From an uncultured Lachnospiraceae bacterium (GTDB taxonomy: Bacteria; Bacillota; Clostridia; Lachnospirales; Lachnospiraceae): a DNA stretch of 44,256 nucleotides. Shown here one piece after another: positions 32,582 through 40,256 of the stretch; position 1 is the first letter of the stretch; the number at the start of each line of letters is the position of its first letter. Under the pieces are notes generated by a model, which was not told the origin of the DNA, did no database searches, and was given only the letters and a program-made list of their open reading frames with translations. The stretch covers positions 1 to 44,256 of the forward strand of contig CAJTTI010000026.1 in NCBI GenBank assembly GCA_910579225.1. Direction: 5' to 3'. A program made the translations under genes and the position numbers.

Positions 32582-33364
32582 CTAAACTGTAAAAAGATGA
32601 ATCCCATGTTCCGCATAATATGTGAGATATACCGGCTCCACACAGGCATTCGTAATCACATTTGGTATGGTATCCAGGCCGCAGAACAGCGTAAAAGTTC
32701 TCTTATTAAACTTTCCTTCATTGGCAAGGAGATAAAGCTGATATGAATTTTGAATCAGATAATTATAAAGGGGCAGTTGAGCACGGTTCATAATGGAATA
32801 ACCACAGTTCAGATCTATACCGTCTACCGTTATAAAGACTTTATCAAAATACATCTTTTCCAGAGTCTGTATGGTATATTCATCCAGAGTCTCCAGATGA
32901 TTGGCCCCTGCGTGTACGTCTCCTCCCAGAAGCAACGTGGAAATCTCTGAATTTACCGCCACCTCCATTGCCCCCGTAATATTTGTTGTTACAATAGTTA
33001 TATTTTCTTTTCCGCTTGCATTTAAATATCTGCACAACAGATTGCAGGTCATACCCGCGCCGATAAATACAATGTCATTGGAATTAATAAACTCGGAAGC
33101 TTTTTTGGCAATTGCATCTTTATATTCTATAAAAGGATCATATTCAGACAAAAGGGGCGAACCGGACGGACCGGAGGATACTGCTGAGATACTCTGCGCG
33201 CCGCCATGCGTTTTCTTCAAAAGGCCCTGCTGATCCAGAACACTCAGATCTCTTCGAAGCGTTGCCAGTGAAGCGCCTGTCAGTTCACTGAGATATTTTG
33301 TTGTGGCCACTTTGTTCGTGACCAGATATTCCAGAATCATTTTCTGCCGTTCCAGCGCGATCAT
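32582..33364 (-). CDS. DeoR-family transcriptional regulator
   Basis: A 260-residue repressor-type regulator. The N-terminal winged helix shows ERQKMILEYLVTNKVATTKYLSELTGASLATLRRDLSVLDQQGLLKKTHGGA, the DeoR signature. The C-terminal domain carries the phosphosugar site (FIGAGMTCNLLCRYL, VTTNI, LLGGDV, VFITVDGID, ANEGKFNK). ATG at 33364 follows GGGGGTG; an extension to 33442 passes through the promoter and is rejected. The effector is probably a sugar phosphate. Its position convergent to deoC suggests deoxyribose 5-phosphate, but other sugars are possible. It has its own strong promoter. Confidence 0.88.
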   Translation of the reverse strand: MIALERQKMILEYLVTNKVATTKYLSELTGASLATLRRDLSVLDQQGLLKKTHGGAQSISAVSSGPSGSPLLSEYDPFIEYKDAIAKKASEFINSNDIVFIGAGMTCNLLCRYLNASGKENITIVTTNITGAMEVAVNSEISTLLLGGDVHAGANHLETLDEYTIQTLEKMYFDKVFITVDGIDLNCGYSIMNRAQLPLYNYLIQNSYQLYLLANEGKFNKRTFTLFCGLDTIPNVITNACVEPVYLTYYAEHGIHLFTV

Positions 33365-33409
33365 AGCGCACCCCCAATACGAATATTCTATCTGTTTGCA
33401 ATACATTTT

Positions 33410-33438
33410 ATTATAATAGAAAAGTATTCTTGTTTCAA
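33410..33438 (-). promoter_or_regulatory. Promoter of the DeoR-family gene
   Basis: TTGAAA (33433-33438) and TATAAT (33410-33415) are 17 bp apart on the minus strand. The -35 box starts immediately after the stop codon of the upstream methyltransferase gene. Confidence 0.72.
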
Positions 33439-34296
33439 TCACATTTTCCCTGGCACACAGACAGGTTTATTCTCTCTCTTCCCCAGCTCCCAGAATGCCA
33501 CTGCACTGGCAGCTGCCACATTCAGAGAATCCACTCCTTGGGCCATGGGAATACGTACCCTGTAATCACAATCTGCAATCGTCTCCGATGCAAGGCCGTC
33601 CCCTTCTGTACCAAGAATCACCGCAAGCTTCTCCTCCGAACACAGGCAAATCTCATCAATGGGCAAAGCATCCTCTGTAAGCGCCATGGCCGCCGTCCGG
33701 AATCCAAGACTCCTGAGAAGCTTTATCCCATTTTCCGGCCACTTCCATGACTCATCCAGACAGGTCCATGGTACCTGGAACACGGTTCCCATGCTTACCC
33801 TGACAGACCTCCGGTACAGCGGATCACTGCAGCCTGGAGTCAGCAGCACCCCATCCATATTCAATGCCGCTGCAGAACGGAAGATCGCCCCCACATTGGT
33901 GGGATTTACTACATGCTCCAGGACGACAATTCGACTGGCATCTGCGCAAATCTCCTCCACAGACCGAAGCGGCGGGCGCTTCATGGCGCACAGCATACCA
34001 CGGGTCAGCTTATATCCGGTAATCTGCACCAGTACTTCCATTCCGGCCGTATAGACAGGAATATCCCCGCATCGTTTTAAAAGTTCCTTTGCTTCCTTCT
34101 CCATATATTTCTCTTCTGCCAGAAAGGACAATGGCTTACAGCCGGCATCCAGCGCCCGTTCGATGACTTTTGGACTCTCAGCAATAAAGATTCCTTTTTC
34201 CGGTTCATGGCGGTTTAAAAGTTCTGTCTCCCGAAGTCGCGCATACAGGTCCAGCTCCGGTGCATGAAAATCAACAATTCGGATCACATTTTGCAT
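33439..34296 (-). CDS. TrmH/SpoU-family RNA 2'-O-ribose methyltransferase
   Basis: A 285-residue SPOUT methyltransferase for tRNA or rRNA ribose. The N-terminal third is a substrate-binding region (KGIFIAESPKVIERALDAG). The SPOUT core has motif 1 EHVVNPTNVGAIFRSAAAL near 133, motif 2 VILGTEGDGL near 230 and motif 3 IPMAQGVDSLNVAAASAVA near 253, which build the knotted SAM site. The start follows AAAGGGGTG. It is preceded by the terminated SRP RNA gene, so it needs its own promoter in 34297-34370, where only a weak TATATT box was seen. The target nucleotide is unknown. Confidence 0.87.
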   Translation of the reverse strand: MQNVIRIVDFHAPELDLYARLRETELLNRHEPEKGIFIAESPKVIERALDAGCKPLSFLAEEKYMEKEAKELLKRCGDIPVYTAGMEVLVQITGYKLTRGMLCAMKRPPLRSVEEICADASRIVVLEHVVNPTNVGAIFRSAAALNMDGVLLTPGCSDPLYRRSVRVSMGTVFQVPWTCLDESWKWPENGIKLLRSLGFRTAAMALTEDALPIDEICLCSEEKLAVILGTEGDGLASETIADCDYRVRIPMAQGVDSLNVAAASAVAFWELGKRENKPVCVPGKM

Positions 34297-34370
34297 GGCC
34301 TCACCCCTTTTTCATAATATATCAGATTGTTTTCGTATTGTGGAGGATCCCAAAGATTTACTTTCCTGCC

Positions 34371-34404
34371 ATAAAAATACGACCCCGGAATCCCGAAGCC
34401 GTAT
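34371..34404 (-). terminator. Terminator of the SRP RNA gene
   Basis: A 12-pair stem (ATACGGCTTCGG/CCGGGGTCGTAT with G-U pairs, loop GATT) is followed by TTTTTA on the minus strand. It starts about 15 bases after the mature RNA end. Confidence 0.85.
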
Positions 34405-34419
34405 CTCTTTATCTTTTTT

Positions 34420-34690
34420 AAATCCGTGCATCCCGCTTTGAACGTTAGACCGGAACGTTACCTGTACAGTTAACTCAGCCCAGGCACCCTTGCGGCACAC
34501 AGAAGGTCCTGCTTAGTGCTGCTTTGTTCCCAACCTGACACGGTTCACAGGTTCCTGTTGCGCAAGACCCAAACATCAACGCCACTTATACAGGGCAGCT
34601 TCCGACCAACCGGCCCGGGGCGGGATATCACTCCTGCTATGGCGGATTGCAGGTACAGGGCACCGCCACCTCCCCAGCTGCACGGAAATC
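34420..34690 (-). ncRNA. ffs: Signal recognition particle RNA, large Bacillus type
   Basis: A RNA of about 271 nt, the scaffold for Ffh in co-translational membrane targeting. The Alu domain is clear: GGGGAGGTGGCGGTGCCCTG and TACCTGCAATCCGC match the 5' part of B. subtilis scRNA. GATGTTTGGGTCTTGCGCAA and GTGCCGCAAGGGTGCCTGGGC match the central helices. The S domain holds GTGTCAGGT and AAGCAGCACTAAG around a GGAA tetraloop closed by TTG/CAA. The ends pair through CCGTGCA and TGCACGG. The exact ends are estimated from this pairing. It has its own promoter inside tadA and a terminator. Confidence 0.95.
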
Positions 34691-34716
34691 TTATGACAAT
34701 TTCTGAATGCCTGTAC

Positions 34717-34745
34717 AGTATATCCTGTTTTCAGACATTTGTCAA
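34717..34745 (-). promoter_or_regulatory. Strong promoter of the SRP RNA, inside the tadA 3' end
   Basis: A perfect TTGACA (34740-34745) and TATACT (34717-34722) are 17 bp apart on the minus strand. The -35 box lies inside the last codons of tadA. Predicted transcription starts near 34710, about 20 bases before the mature 5' end, so some 5' processing is expected. Confidence 0.85.
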
Positions 34746-35216
34746 AGGCTTTTTCCGATGCAGCCGAAGTTCACGGAAAAAGTCAGACATCATGGCCGAA
34801 CATTCCTCTTCCAGAATCCCTTCCGTCAGCTCCACCTGATGATTAAACTGAGGAATGTTCAGTAGGTTTAAAACAGAGCCTGCACATCCTGCCTTGGGAT
34901 TACGGCTTCCGATGACCACATGCGGAATCCTTGCCTGTACAATAGCCCCGGCACACATCTGGCAGGGTTCCAAAGTAATATACATCGTACATCCTTCCAG
35001 CCTCCAGTCACCCACTGCCCTGCTTGCCTTCCGAATTGCCACAAGTTCCGCGTGAGCCAGTGTATTCTTATCTGTATTCCTCCGATTATAACCTCTGGCA
35101 ATAATTTTCTCGTCTTTTTCAATCACGCAGCCAATCGGAACTTCCTGAAGCTTCCATGCCTTATGTGCCTGCCGGATAGCTTCTTTCATATATTTCTCCT
35201 CTTTTGTCAAAGGCAT
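34731..35216 (-). CDS. tadA: tRNA adenosine deaminase
   Basis: A 161-residue zinc deaminase converting A34 to inosine in tRNA-Arg. The zinc and catalytic motifs are HAELVAI (His and Glu) and PCQMCAGA (two Cys), with the upstream VPIGCVI strand and NLLNIPQFNHQVELTEGILEEECSAMMSDFFRELR C-terminal helix typical of TadA. The ATG at 35216 follows AGGAG at eight bases. A start three codons upstream is possible. It overlaps the preceding gene by 56 bp, unusual for the window. The SRP RNA directly downstream is a common gene order in Firmicutes. Confidence 0.95.
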   Translation of the reverse strand: MPLTKEEKYMKEAIRQAHKAWKLQEVPIGCVIEKDEKIIARGYNRRNTDKNTLAHAELVAIRKASRAVGDWRLEGCTMYITLEPCQMCAGAIVQARIPHVVIGSRNPKAGCAGSVLNLLNIPQFNHQVELTEGILEEECSAMMSDFFRELRLHRKKPLTNV

Positions 35217-35670
35217 CTTCCACACTCCTCCTGCAATTCCCCAATCGGGGACACTGCATACACTTTTCTCCGCCTTTAGGATACAGGATAAAACGGCTTA
35301 CATCCACCAGATTATCTTCCCAGTCTGCCACATAATCCTGTGCTCCATAGCCCCGGATCCATATCCCCCTTGTCTCTGAAAAGCGAATCCCTTTTTCCAG
35401 AATATTCTCCGGGTCCAAAGAACCCTGCCATTCCAGCGCCCCGTTTCTGCTCTCCAGTTCTCCCAGGCAGATTCCGATGATCCGGTCCTGACGGCCAAAA
35501 TAAATATACGCTTTCCCCATATCCCGACTTCCACGACCGTATCTTTTCAGATGAATCCCGATCCTGCATCTGCCACTTCGAACCTCCGCTTTTACAAAAC
35601 CGGCGTTTTTTATCTGTTCCCCTTGTTCGTAAGCATACAAATATGCGATCTGGCGTCTGTATTCCTGCAT
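35161..35670 (-). CDS. Conserved unknown protein
   Basis: A 169-residue soluble protein that I cannot assign to a function. It starts MQEYRRQIAYLYAYEQGE and is rich in beta-type segments (VRSGRCRIGIHLKRYG, KAYIYFGRQ, GIWIRGYG). It has a Cys-containing tail (KCMQCPRLGNC) that could bind metal. The reading frame overlaps tadA by 56 bp but has good codon use, a GGGGG ribosome site and no competing frame, so it is judged real. It resembles DUF6128-type proteins I recall from Lachnospiraceae, but this is not checked. The 147-bp spacer upstream has a UUCG hairpin (CTGTC-TTCG-GACAG) and a weak promoter. Confidence 0.72.
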   Translation of the reverse strand: MQEYRRQIAYLYAYEQGEQIKNAGFVKAEVRSGRCRIGIHLKRYGRGSRDMGKAYIYFGRQDRIIGICLGELESRNGALEWQGSLDPENILEKGIRFSETRGIWIRGYGAQDYVADWEDNLVDVSRFILYPKGGEKCMQCPRLGNCRRSVEDAFDKRGEIYERSYPAGT

Positions 35671-35817
35671 AGAATCCCCCTTTTTCCTATCTACCGGATA
35701 TTCTATGCCTGTCCGAAGACAGTTATTCCAAATTTGCAGATTCTATTTATTCTGAATGTTTACCGTAAACGACTCTTTCACAGTGCTCTGCCTGTTGCAA
35801 AACTGTACCGAAAGCAT

Positions 35818-36702
35818 TCATATCTTCCTGCAGGCAATTACACGATTTGTAAACTCTGCGAACTGCTCCAGTGTCATGGCTTCCCCGCGTATCGACTCGG
35901 AAAGCCCCATCTCCCTCAGTATCTGTATAGTTATATCTTTGGATATCCCAAGCTCCGGCACATGAGAAAGTCCATTCTGAAGTGTTTTGCGCCTCTGATT
36001 AAAAGAAGCCCGGATGACTGCAAACAACAGCCCTTCATCCTCTGCCTTTACAGGTGGTTCTTCATATGCTGTAAACCGAATCACTGCAGAACCTACTCCA
36101 GGTCTTGGCATAAAACAGTTAGGCGGCACGTTCGCCGCTACATAAGGCATGGCATAATACTGCACAGCAAGAGACAACGCTCCATAATCCTTTGTCCCGG
36201 GCCCCGCCTGCATCCTGTCAGCTACTTCCTTCTGCACCATAACCGTAACACTCAAAAGAGGAACGTGCTTTTCAAAAAGCCCCATGATAATAGGCGTCGT
36301 GATATAATATGGAAGGTTTGCCACAATCTTCACCGGCTTCCCGCCATTCTTCTCCAGAGCCAGCTGCCTTAAATCTACCTTCAGTACATCTTCGTTAATA
36401 ATGGTTACATTATTGTAATCCTTCAGAGTATCTTCCAAAATCGGAATCAATGCCCTGTCAATCTCAATTGCCGCCACACCTTTTGCAGCCGACGCCAAAT
36501 ACTGTGTCATGGTACCGATACCCGGACCAATCTCAACCACATAATCCTCCTCCGTAATATCTGCAGCTTTTATGATTTTGTCAAGCACATGACTGTCAAT
36601 CAAAAAGTTCTGTCCATACTTTTTCTGAAATACGAACCGATACTTGTTCAAAATCTCAATGGTATTCTGCGGATTCCCCAAAGTTGGAACTGGTCCCGCC
36701 AT
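35818..36702 (-). CDS. rsmA: 16S rRNA dimethyladenosine transferase RsmA
   Basis: A 294-residue SAM-dependent enzyme dimethylating two adjacent adenosines near the 3' end of 16S rRNA. Motifs are KKYGQNFLIDSHVL, VVEIGPGIGTMTQYLA (SAM site), AIEIDRALIPIL, the catalytic NLPYYITTPII and PRPGVGSAVIRF, followed by FNQRRKTLQNGL. The ATG at 36702 follows AAAGGAGGG; a longer frame to 36741 lacks a site. The start overlaps the tatD 3' end by 47 bp, and tatD-rsmA is a frequent pair in Firmicutes. Confidence 0.96.
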   Translation of the reverse strand: MAGPVPTLGNPQNTIEILNKYRFVFQKKYGQNFLIDSHVLDKIIKAADITEEDYVVEIGPGIGTMTQYLASAAKGVAAIEIDRALIPILEDTLKDYNNVTIINEDVLKVDLRQLALEKNGGKPVKIVANLPYYITTPIIMGLFEKHVPLLSVTVMVQKEVADRMQAGPGTKDYGALSLAVQYYAMPYVAANVPPNCFMPRPGVGSAVIRFTAYEEPPVKAEDEGLLFAVIRASFNQRRKTLQNGLSHVPELGISKDITIQILREMGLSESIRGEAMTLEQFAEFTNRVIACRKI

Positions 36703-37480
36703 CTGCTTCCCTCCTTTCCAGCCGATAAAATCTTCTCGCATTCTCCTCTGTCACCCGTATGACTTCTTCTGCTGTTGTATGCTTCAGTTCCGCCACTGCT
36801 TCTGCCACATAGGTCAGATTCCTTGAATCATTTCTTTTGCCACGGAAAGGCACCGGAGCCAGATAAGGACAGTCTGTTTCTAGTAAAAGCTGCGAAAGTG
36901 GAGTCTCTCGTACCGTTTCCTTCAGCTTTCTTGCATTTTTGAAAGTCACTACTCCACCAATCCCCAAATAATATCCCATCTTAATATATTCCCGTGCCAT
37001 CTCCGGCGAGTAGGAATAACAGTGGATAACAACTGGTACCTTCGGATTATATTCCCTCTTCAGGATCTCCATAGTATCCGCCGCCGCATCCCGGCTGTGA
37101 ACAATCACCGGAAGGGAAAGCTCCCTGGCAAGTGCGAGCTGCCGGACAAACCACTTTTTCTGGACCTCATGATTTTCTTTGTTCCAATAATAGTCCAGAC
37201 CGATCTCGCCGACTGCCACAATCTTCTCCTGTCTGCACTGTTCCGCCAGCCATGCAAACGTATCTTCATTCAATTCACCTACTCCATCCGGGTGCACTCC
37301 CGCTGCACCATAGACAAACGGATACTTCTCTGTCAGCCGGAGGGTTCTTCTCGTTCCTTCCAGGCTTGCTCCCACATTGACAACAATCCCCACGCCGGAT
37401 CTGTTCAGAGAAGCAAGCAGTTCTTCCCTGTCCTCATTAAAAACAGGATCATCATAATGTGCATGACTGTCAAATATCAT
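36656..37480 (-). CDS. tatD: TatD-family metal-dependent deoxyribonuclease
   Basis: A 274-residue TIM-barrel hydrolase of the TatD/YcfH family, implicated in DNA repair or RNA turnover. Metal ligands are visible in FDSHAHYDDPVF (N-terminal HxH), the Glu in VAVGEIGLDYYW, His in PVIVHSRDA, His in VVIHCYSYS and Asp in LLLETDCPYLAP. The ribosome site GGAGGAAC precedes the ATG at 37480. A near-consensus promoter heads the tatD-rsmA transcript. The C-terminal extension (RREADGGTSSNFGESAEYH) is where rsmA overlaps. Confidence 0.93.
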   Translation of the reverse strand: MIFDSHAHYDDPVFNEDREELLASLNRSGVGIVVNVGASLEGTRRTLRLTEKYPFVYGAAGVHPDGVGELNEDTFAWLAEQCRQEKIVAVGEIGLDYYWNKENHEVQKKWFVRQLALARELSLPVIVHSRDAAADTMEILKREYNPKVPVVIHCYSYSPEMAREYIKMGYYLGIGGVVTFKNARKLKETVRETPLSQLLLETDCPYLAPVPFRGKRNDSRNLTYVAEAVAELKHTTAEEVIRVTEENARRFYRLERREADGGTSSNFGESAEYH

Positions 37481-37513
37481 AGATGTTCCTCCTGTTCTGG
37501 CATTTTCGTTAAC

Positions 37514-37542
37514 AGTATAGCGGTTTTACCATCTTATTGCAA
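37514..37542 (-). promoter_or_regulatory. Promoter of tatD-rsmA
   Basis: TTGCAA (37537-37542) and TATACT (37514-37519) are 17 bp apart on the minus strand, about 30 bp before the tatD start. No clear T-run terminator for the upstream pilus operon is seen in 37543-37579. Confidence 0.7.
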
Positions 37543-37579
37543 CCCAAAAGAAACATATAGATCCAGACAAACACCAAAG

Positions 37580-38638
37580 CTACAGCTGTACCTCATATTC
37601 AGCACTTGCAAATGTCAGGTACATACCATCCCGCAAAGGATACAGCTCATAAGGATTCAACTGTACCTGGTCCGCCCAAGTTCCATTGGTGGAATTCAAA
37701 TCTTCCACATAGTATACTGTGCCGTCATAAGTAATTCTGGCATGAATACGGCTGATGGTCGCAGCCGGAATGCAGCCATCTACGCTGTCCTTTTTCTTTC
37801 CAATCAGAAAGTTTCCCTCTTTTACCTGAAAATCCGAATATTCTTCGCTCAGGCTCCTCAAAAACAGCCCGTCCCTTTTCACTTTCTCAAGGTATGCAGT
37901 TTCCGGAATTGATTCTTCTTTTATAAATAAAGCCGTCCCTCTTCCCATCTGATCTGCTTCTGCCACATAGTCTTCCAGTGTTGGTCCCTTTGACTTTTTC
38001 TTAAAAAAGTTCTTCCAGCTTCCGGTTTTCTCAAGTATTTCCTCCTGCACGGAAACAGACGATACTGGAGGAGAGGGAAGGATCTCCGGAACTTCCTTTT
38101 TTGTCTCTGCATATTTATGAAGAAGTTCCAGCAAACTAAAATTCGGTTCCAGTGCACTTTGGTACAGTTCATAACCAAATTCAATTCCTTCTGCATCTCC
38201 TTTATCTAGTTTTCCCAGCAGATATTCGGCCAAATCCAAAAAAGATTCTCTTATCTCCTTTTTAAATTCCGGATAATAACACAAATACAGTTTTTCTGAT
38301 TTTACATTCAGATACATAGAACCAGGATTCAAGACAAAATGATCCGGATTTAGCAAATATTCCTGTGCAGATTCCAGAACCCGTAAAAGTTCTCTTAAAA
38401 GCTCTTTCAGCTGCTCAAAATTCAGTTTCCTCCGTTCATATAAAAGTTCCATACTTTGACGTCCGGTAATCTCATAATAGTACTCCGTCCGCTCCTCATG
38501 TCTCTGTATCACGCAAGGCAAAAATCCATAGATCCGATTTTCTGTAATCATCCGTACTTCATAACTCTCCGCCGCCGGACAATTCTCCTTCAAAATCATA
38601 TAATTACTGTTCAAATCCCTTTTATATCGTATCTCCAT
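37580..38638 (-). CDS. DUF6382 and FHA domain protein at the end of the Tad operon
   Basis: A 352-residue soluble protein. The N-terminal half (about 1-180) is helical and resembles the DUF6382 domain found with FHA domains in Clostridia. A Ser/Pro/Lys linker follows. The last 90 residues are an FHA phosphopeptide-binding domain with GKKKDSVDG, the phosphothreonine-contact segment ISRIHARI and LNSTNGTWAD. It probably docks phosphorylated partners of the pilus machine, but no kinase is in the window. Its start overlaps the TadE-like gene by 17 bp, which ties it to the operon. Confidence 0.83.
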   Translation of the reverse strand: MEIRYKRDLNSNYMILKENCPAAESYEVRMITENRIYGFLPCVIQRHEERTEYYYEITGRQSMELLYERRKLNFEQLKELLRELLRVLESAQEYLLNPDHFVLNPGSMYLNVKSEKLYLCYYPEFKKEIRESFLDLAEYLLGKLDKGDAEGIEFGYELYQSALEPNFSLLELLHKYAETKKEVPEILPSPPVSSVSVQEEILEKTGSWKNFFKKKSKGPTLEDYVAEADQMGRGTALFIKEESIPETAYLEKVKRDGLFLRSLSEEYSDFQVKEGNFLIGKKKDSVDGCIPAATISRIHARITYDGTVYYVEDLNSTNGTWADQVQLNPYELYPLRDGMYLTFASAEYEVQL

Positions 38639-39083
38639 CCTCTTTCTCCTCCATCGCTCTTATCCATCGACTTCTTCTGATCGTCTCACAAGGCCGTATT
38701 CTGCCAATCTCCTGCTGCACCTCAATTCCTGACACTGGAAGAAAACTGCCGCTGCCGGATACCCGGATACTGAGCCGAACCGGACTCACCTTTACTTCCA
38801 GAGATTTTTTCTGAAGCCATAAAAGCCGTTCGGATAATTTCTGTGCAAGTTCTCTTTCTGTATCTTCCTTCACCTGTACATTCGTCCTACCGTCCTGATA
38901 GCTTCCTCTTATCCCCGTCTCCAGAACAGCATGGATACAGACAGCATAATCATGGGCATACAGAGTAAAAAACACCATATAAACCATCAGCATACAGATA
39001 CCCGGAATCAAAAATGCAGCCTCCACCACGTATCTGCCTTTCCTTTTCATATTTCTCCTGATAAATTTTCTGTCTTTCTTCAT
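38622..39083 (-). CDS. TadE-like pseudopilin
   Basis: A 153-residue protein with a basic N terminus (KKDRKFIRRNMKRKGRYVVEAAFLIPGICMLMVYMVFFTLYAHDYAV). The hydrophobic helix starts after VVEAAFLIP, where Glu21 is in the TadE/prepilin-like position. The rest is extracellular, with beta-type segments (VKVSPVRLSIRVSGSG). It is probably a minor pseudopilin of the Tad pilus. A ribosome site (GAGGAG) precedes the ATG at 39083. It sits between the prepilin peptidase and FHA genes, overlapping the latter by 17 bp. Confidence 0.75.
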   Translation of the reverse strand: MKKDRKFIRRNMKRKGRYVVEAAFLIPGICMLMVYMVFFTLYAHDYAVCIHAVLETGIRGSYQDGRTNVQVKEDTERELAQKLSERLLWLQKKSLEVKVSPVRLSIRVSGSGSFLPVSGIEVQQEIGRIRPCETIRRSRWIRAMEEKEDGDTI

Positions 39084-39120
39084 GTCTCCTCATTCTGCCG
39101 GCCACCTGAATACACTTTTA

Positions 39121-39504
39121 TCAACTCTGGAACAGACACCAGACTATCACATATGCCACTGTCAGAAACGGCACCAGCGGAAGCTCTCTTCTCCGAAAAC
39201 AGCATGCACAGATGGTCCCAAATCCCATCCCAAGCAACAACATCCATAAAAGTTCTACTGTTCCAAGCCACATCCCCAGTGCCAGAATCAGCCATCCGTC
39301 TCCATAACCAATCTGTTCTCTGCTGGCAAATCCCGTCCAAAGGAGCATAATCCCTGGCAGCAATTGCGGCACATGTCCTGTCATTATTGTATAAACGATT
39401 CCTGTACCTCCCAGTTCCAGGATCACCAGAAGGGATATCTGCTGTTCTTGTATATCCTCAGCCGACAGGTACAACAGATGTCCCAGAATCCACAGCTTCC
39501 CCAT
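39121..39504 (-). CDS. Prepilin peptidase, A24 family (TadV/CpaA-like)
   Basis: A 127-residue membrane aspartyl protease that processes Flp pilin and pseudopilins. Hydrophobic segments span the protein. The two catalytic aspartates are in SAEDIQEQQIS (near residue 17) and in the hallmark GYGDGW (near 69). The short length without a methylase domain is the TadV/CpaA type. The ATG at 39504 lies two bases after the stop of the preceding gene without a strong ribosome site of its own, so translation is probably coupled. A longer frame start at 39648 is rejected because it lies inside that gene. Confidence 0.8.
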   Translation of the reverse strand: MGKLWILGHLLYLSAEDIQEQQISLLVILELGGTGIVYTIMTGHVPQLLPGIMLLWTGFASREQIGYGDGWLILALGMWLGTVELLWMLLLGMGFGTICACCFRRRELPLVPFLTVAYVIVWCLFQS

Positions 39505-39506
39505 CG

Positions 39507-40238
39507 TCACATGCAACGGGAACAACAGGGACGTCCTCCTGTCTCCGACAAAGGCACCGCCATCACTGTACGTTTCAGTCCCTGGCAGCTTTTGCTGCTG
39601 TGATAACTGGTCCCATAATCTGTAATATAGACGGTGCTGCCTGTCCATCCTTTCCGGATGCAGTATTCACAGGAACTGTATCTGCCGCCGGATTGGTTTC
39701 TTTCTGTGTCCAGAACCCCGTACATAATCTGACGAACGGAAAGTCTCAGATAAGTACAGTCCCTGCTTTTATGATATACACTCCCCTCCGGTGTGAGGTA
39801 CACCAAAGTTTCCCCCGCACTGTTCTGAAAAGATTCTCCTGTAAAACCGACCCATGCACGAACCACCGCCTTTTTCGCAAATAATCGGCTTCCAAAAGAC
39901 AGGTAAGGAAAAGGAAGATCGATCCGGTCCGCATCATAAAGTCTTACATAAGGATCATTTTTGAAGCTCTGTCCTGTCGTAACTGCCAGTAACTCTGCCC
40001 GTTCCATTAACGATCTGCTTTCTTTTGACTGTATGGAAGTGAATGCAAAAAGATACAGAAGCGCCGTAACTGCACACAGTACAAACGGCAGTACCAAAGA
40101 TGCCTCCAGGGTCATACTTCCTTTTAAGAAGACACCAAGGGAAACCCTCCTGCCTGTTCGTATATTGCCAAACAGCACATATTGTGCGCGGAGTATCTGG
40201 AGAGTTTGTTTCAATTTTTTTCTGCTGCAGAAGGGCAT
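39507..40238 (-). CDS. TadE-like protein with tandem Cys/His tail
   Basis: A 243-residue protein. After about 40 basic residues comes GSMTLEASLVLPFVLCAVTALLYLF (residues 40-64), a TadE-like segment with Glu45 and the membrane helix. The extracellular C-terminal part has two similar modules: YH at 155-156 with Cys161 and later CxxC (190-193), and YH at 212-213 with Cys218 and later CxxC (239-242). Such YHxxxxCxxL...CxxC modules could bind metal or form disulphides. That is a reading of the pattern and not a recognised fold. The ATG follows GGAGG. It precedes the prepilin peptidase gene. Confidence 0.75.
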   Translation of the reverse strand: MPFCSRKKLKQTLQILRAQYVLFGNIRTGRRVSLGVFLKGSMTLEASLVLPFVLCAVTALLYLFAFTSIQSKESRSLMERAELLAVTTGQSFKNDPYVRLYDADRIDLPFPYLSFGSRLFAKKAVVRAWVGFTGESFQNSAGETLVYLTPEGSVYHKSRDCTYLRLSVRQIMYGVLDTERNQSGGRYSSCEYCIRKGWTGSTVYITDYGTSYHSSKSCQGLKRTVMAVPLSETGGRPCCSRCM

Positions 40239-40256
40239 CCCTTTACGCCTCCTTTC

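Noticed and set aside
35705..35722. UUCG hairpin (CTGTC-TTCG-GACAG) before the unknown gene as a terminator
   Set aside because: It has only five stem pairs and no T-run follows, so termination is not supported.
39080..39340. Minus-strand frame of 86 codons between the TadE-like gene and the prepilin peptidase
   Set aside because: It overlaps the peptidase in another frame, which carries the GYGD catalytic motif, and shows no ribosome site.
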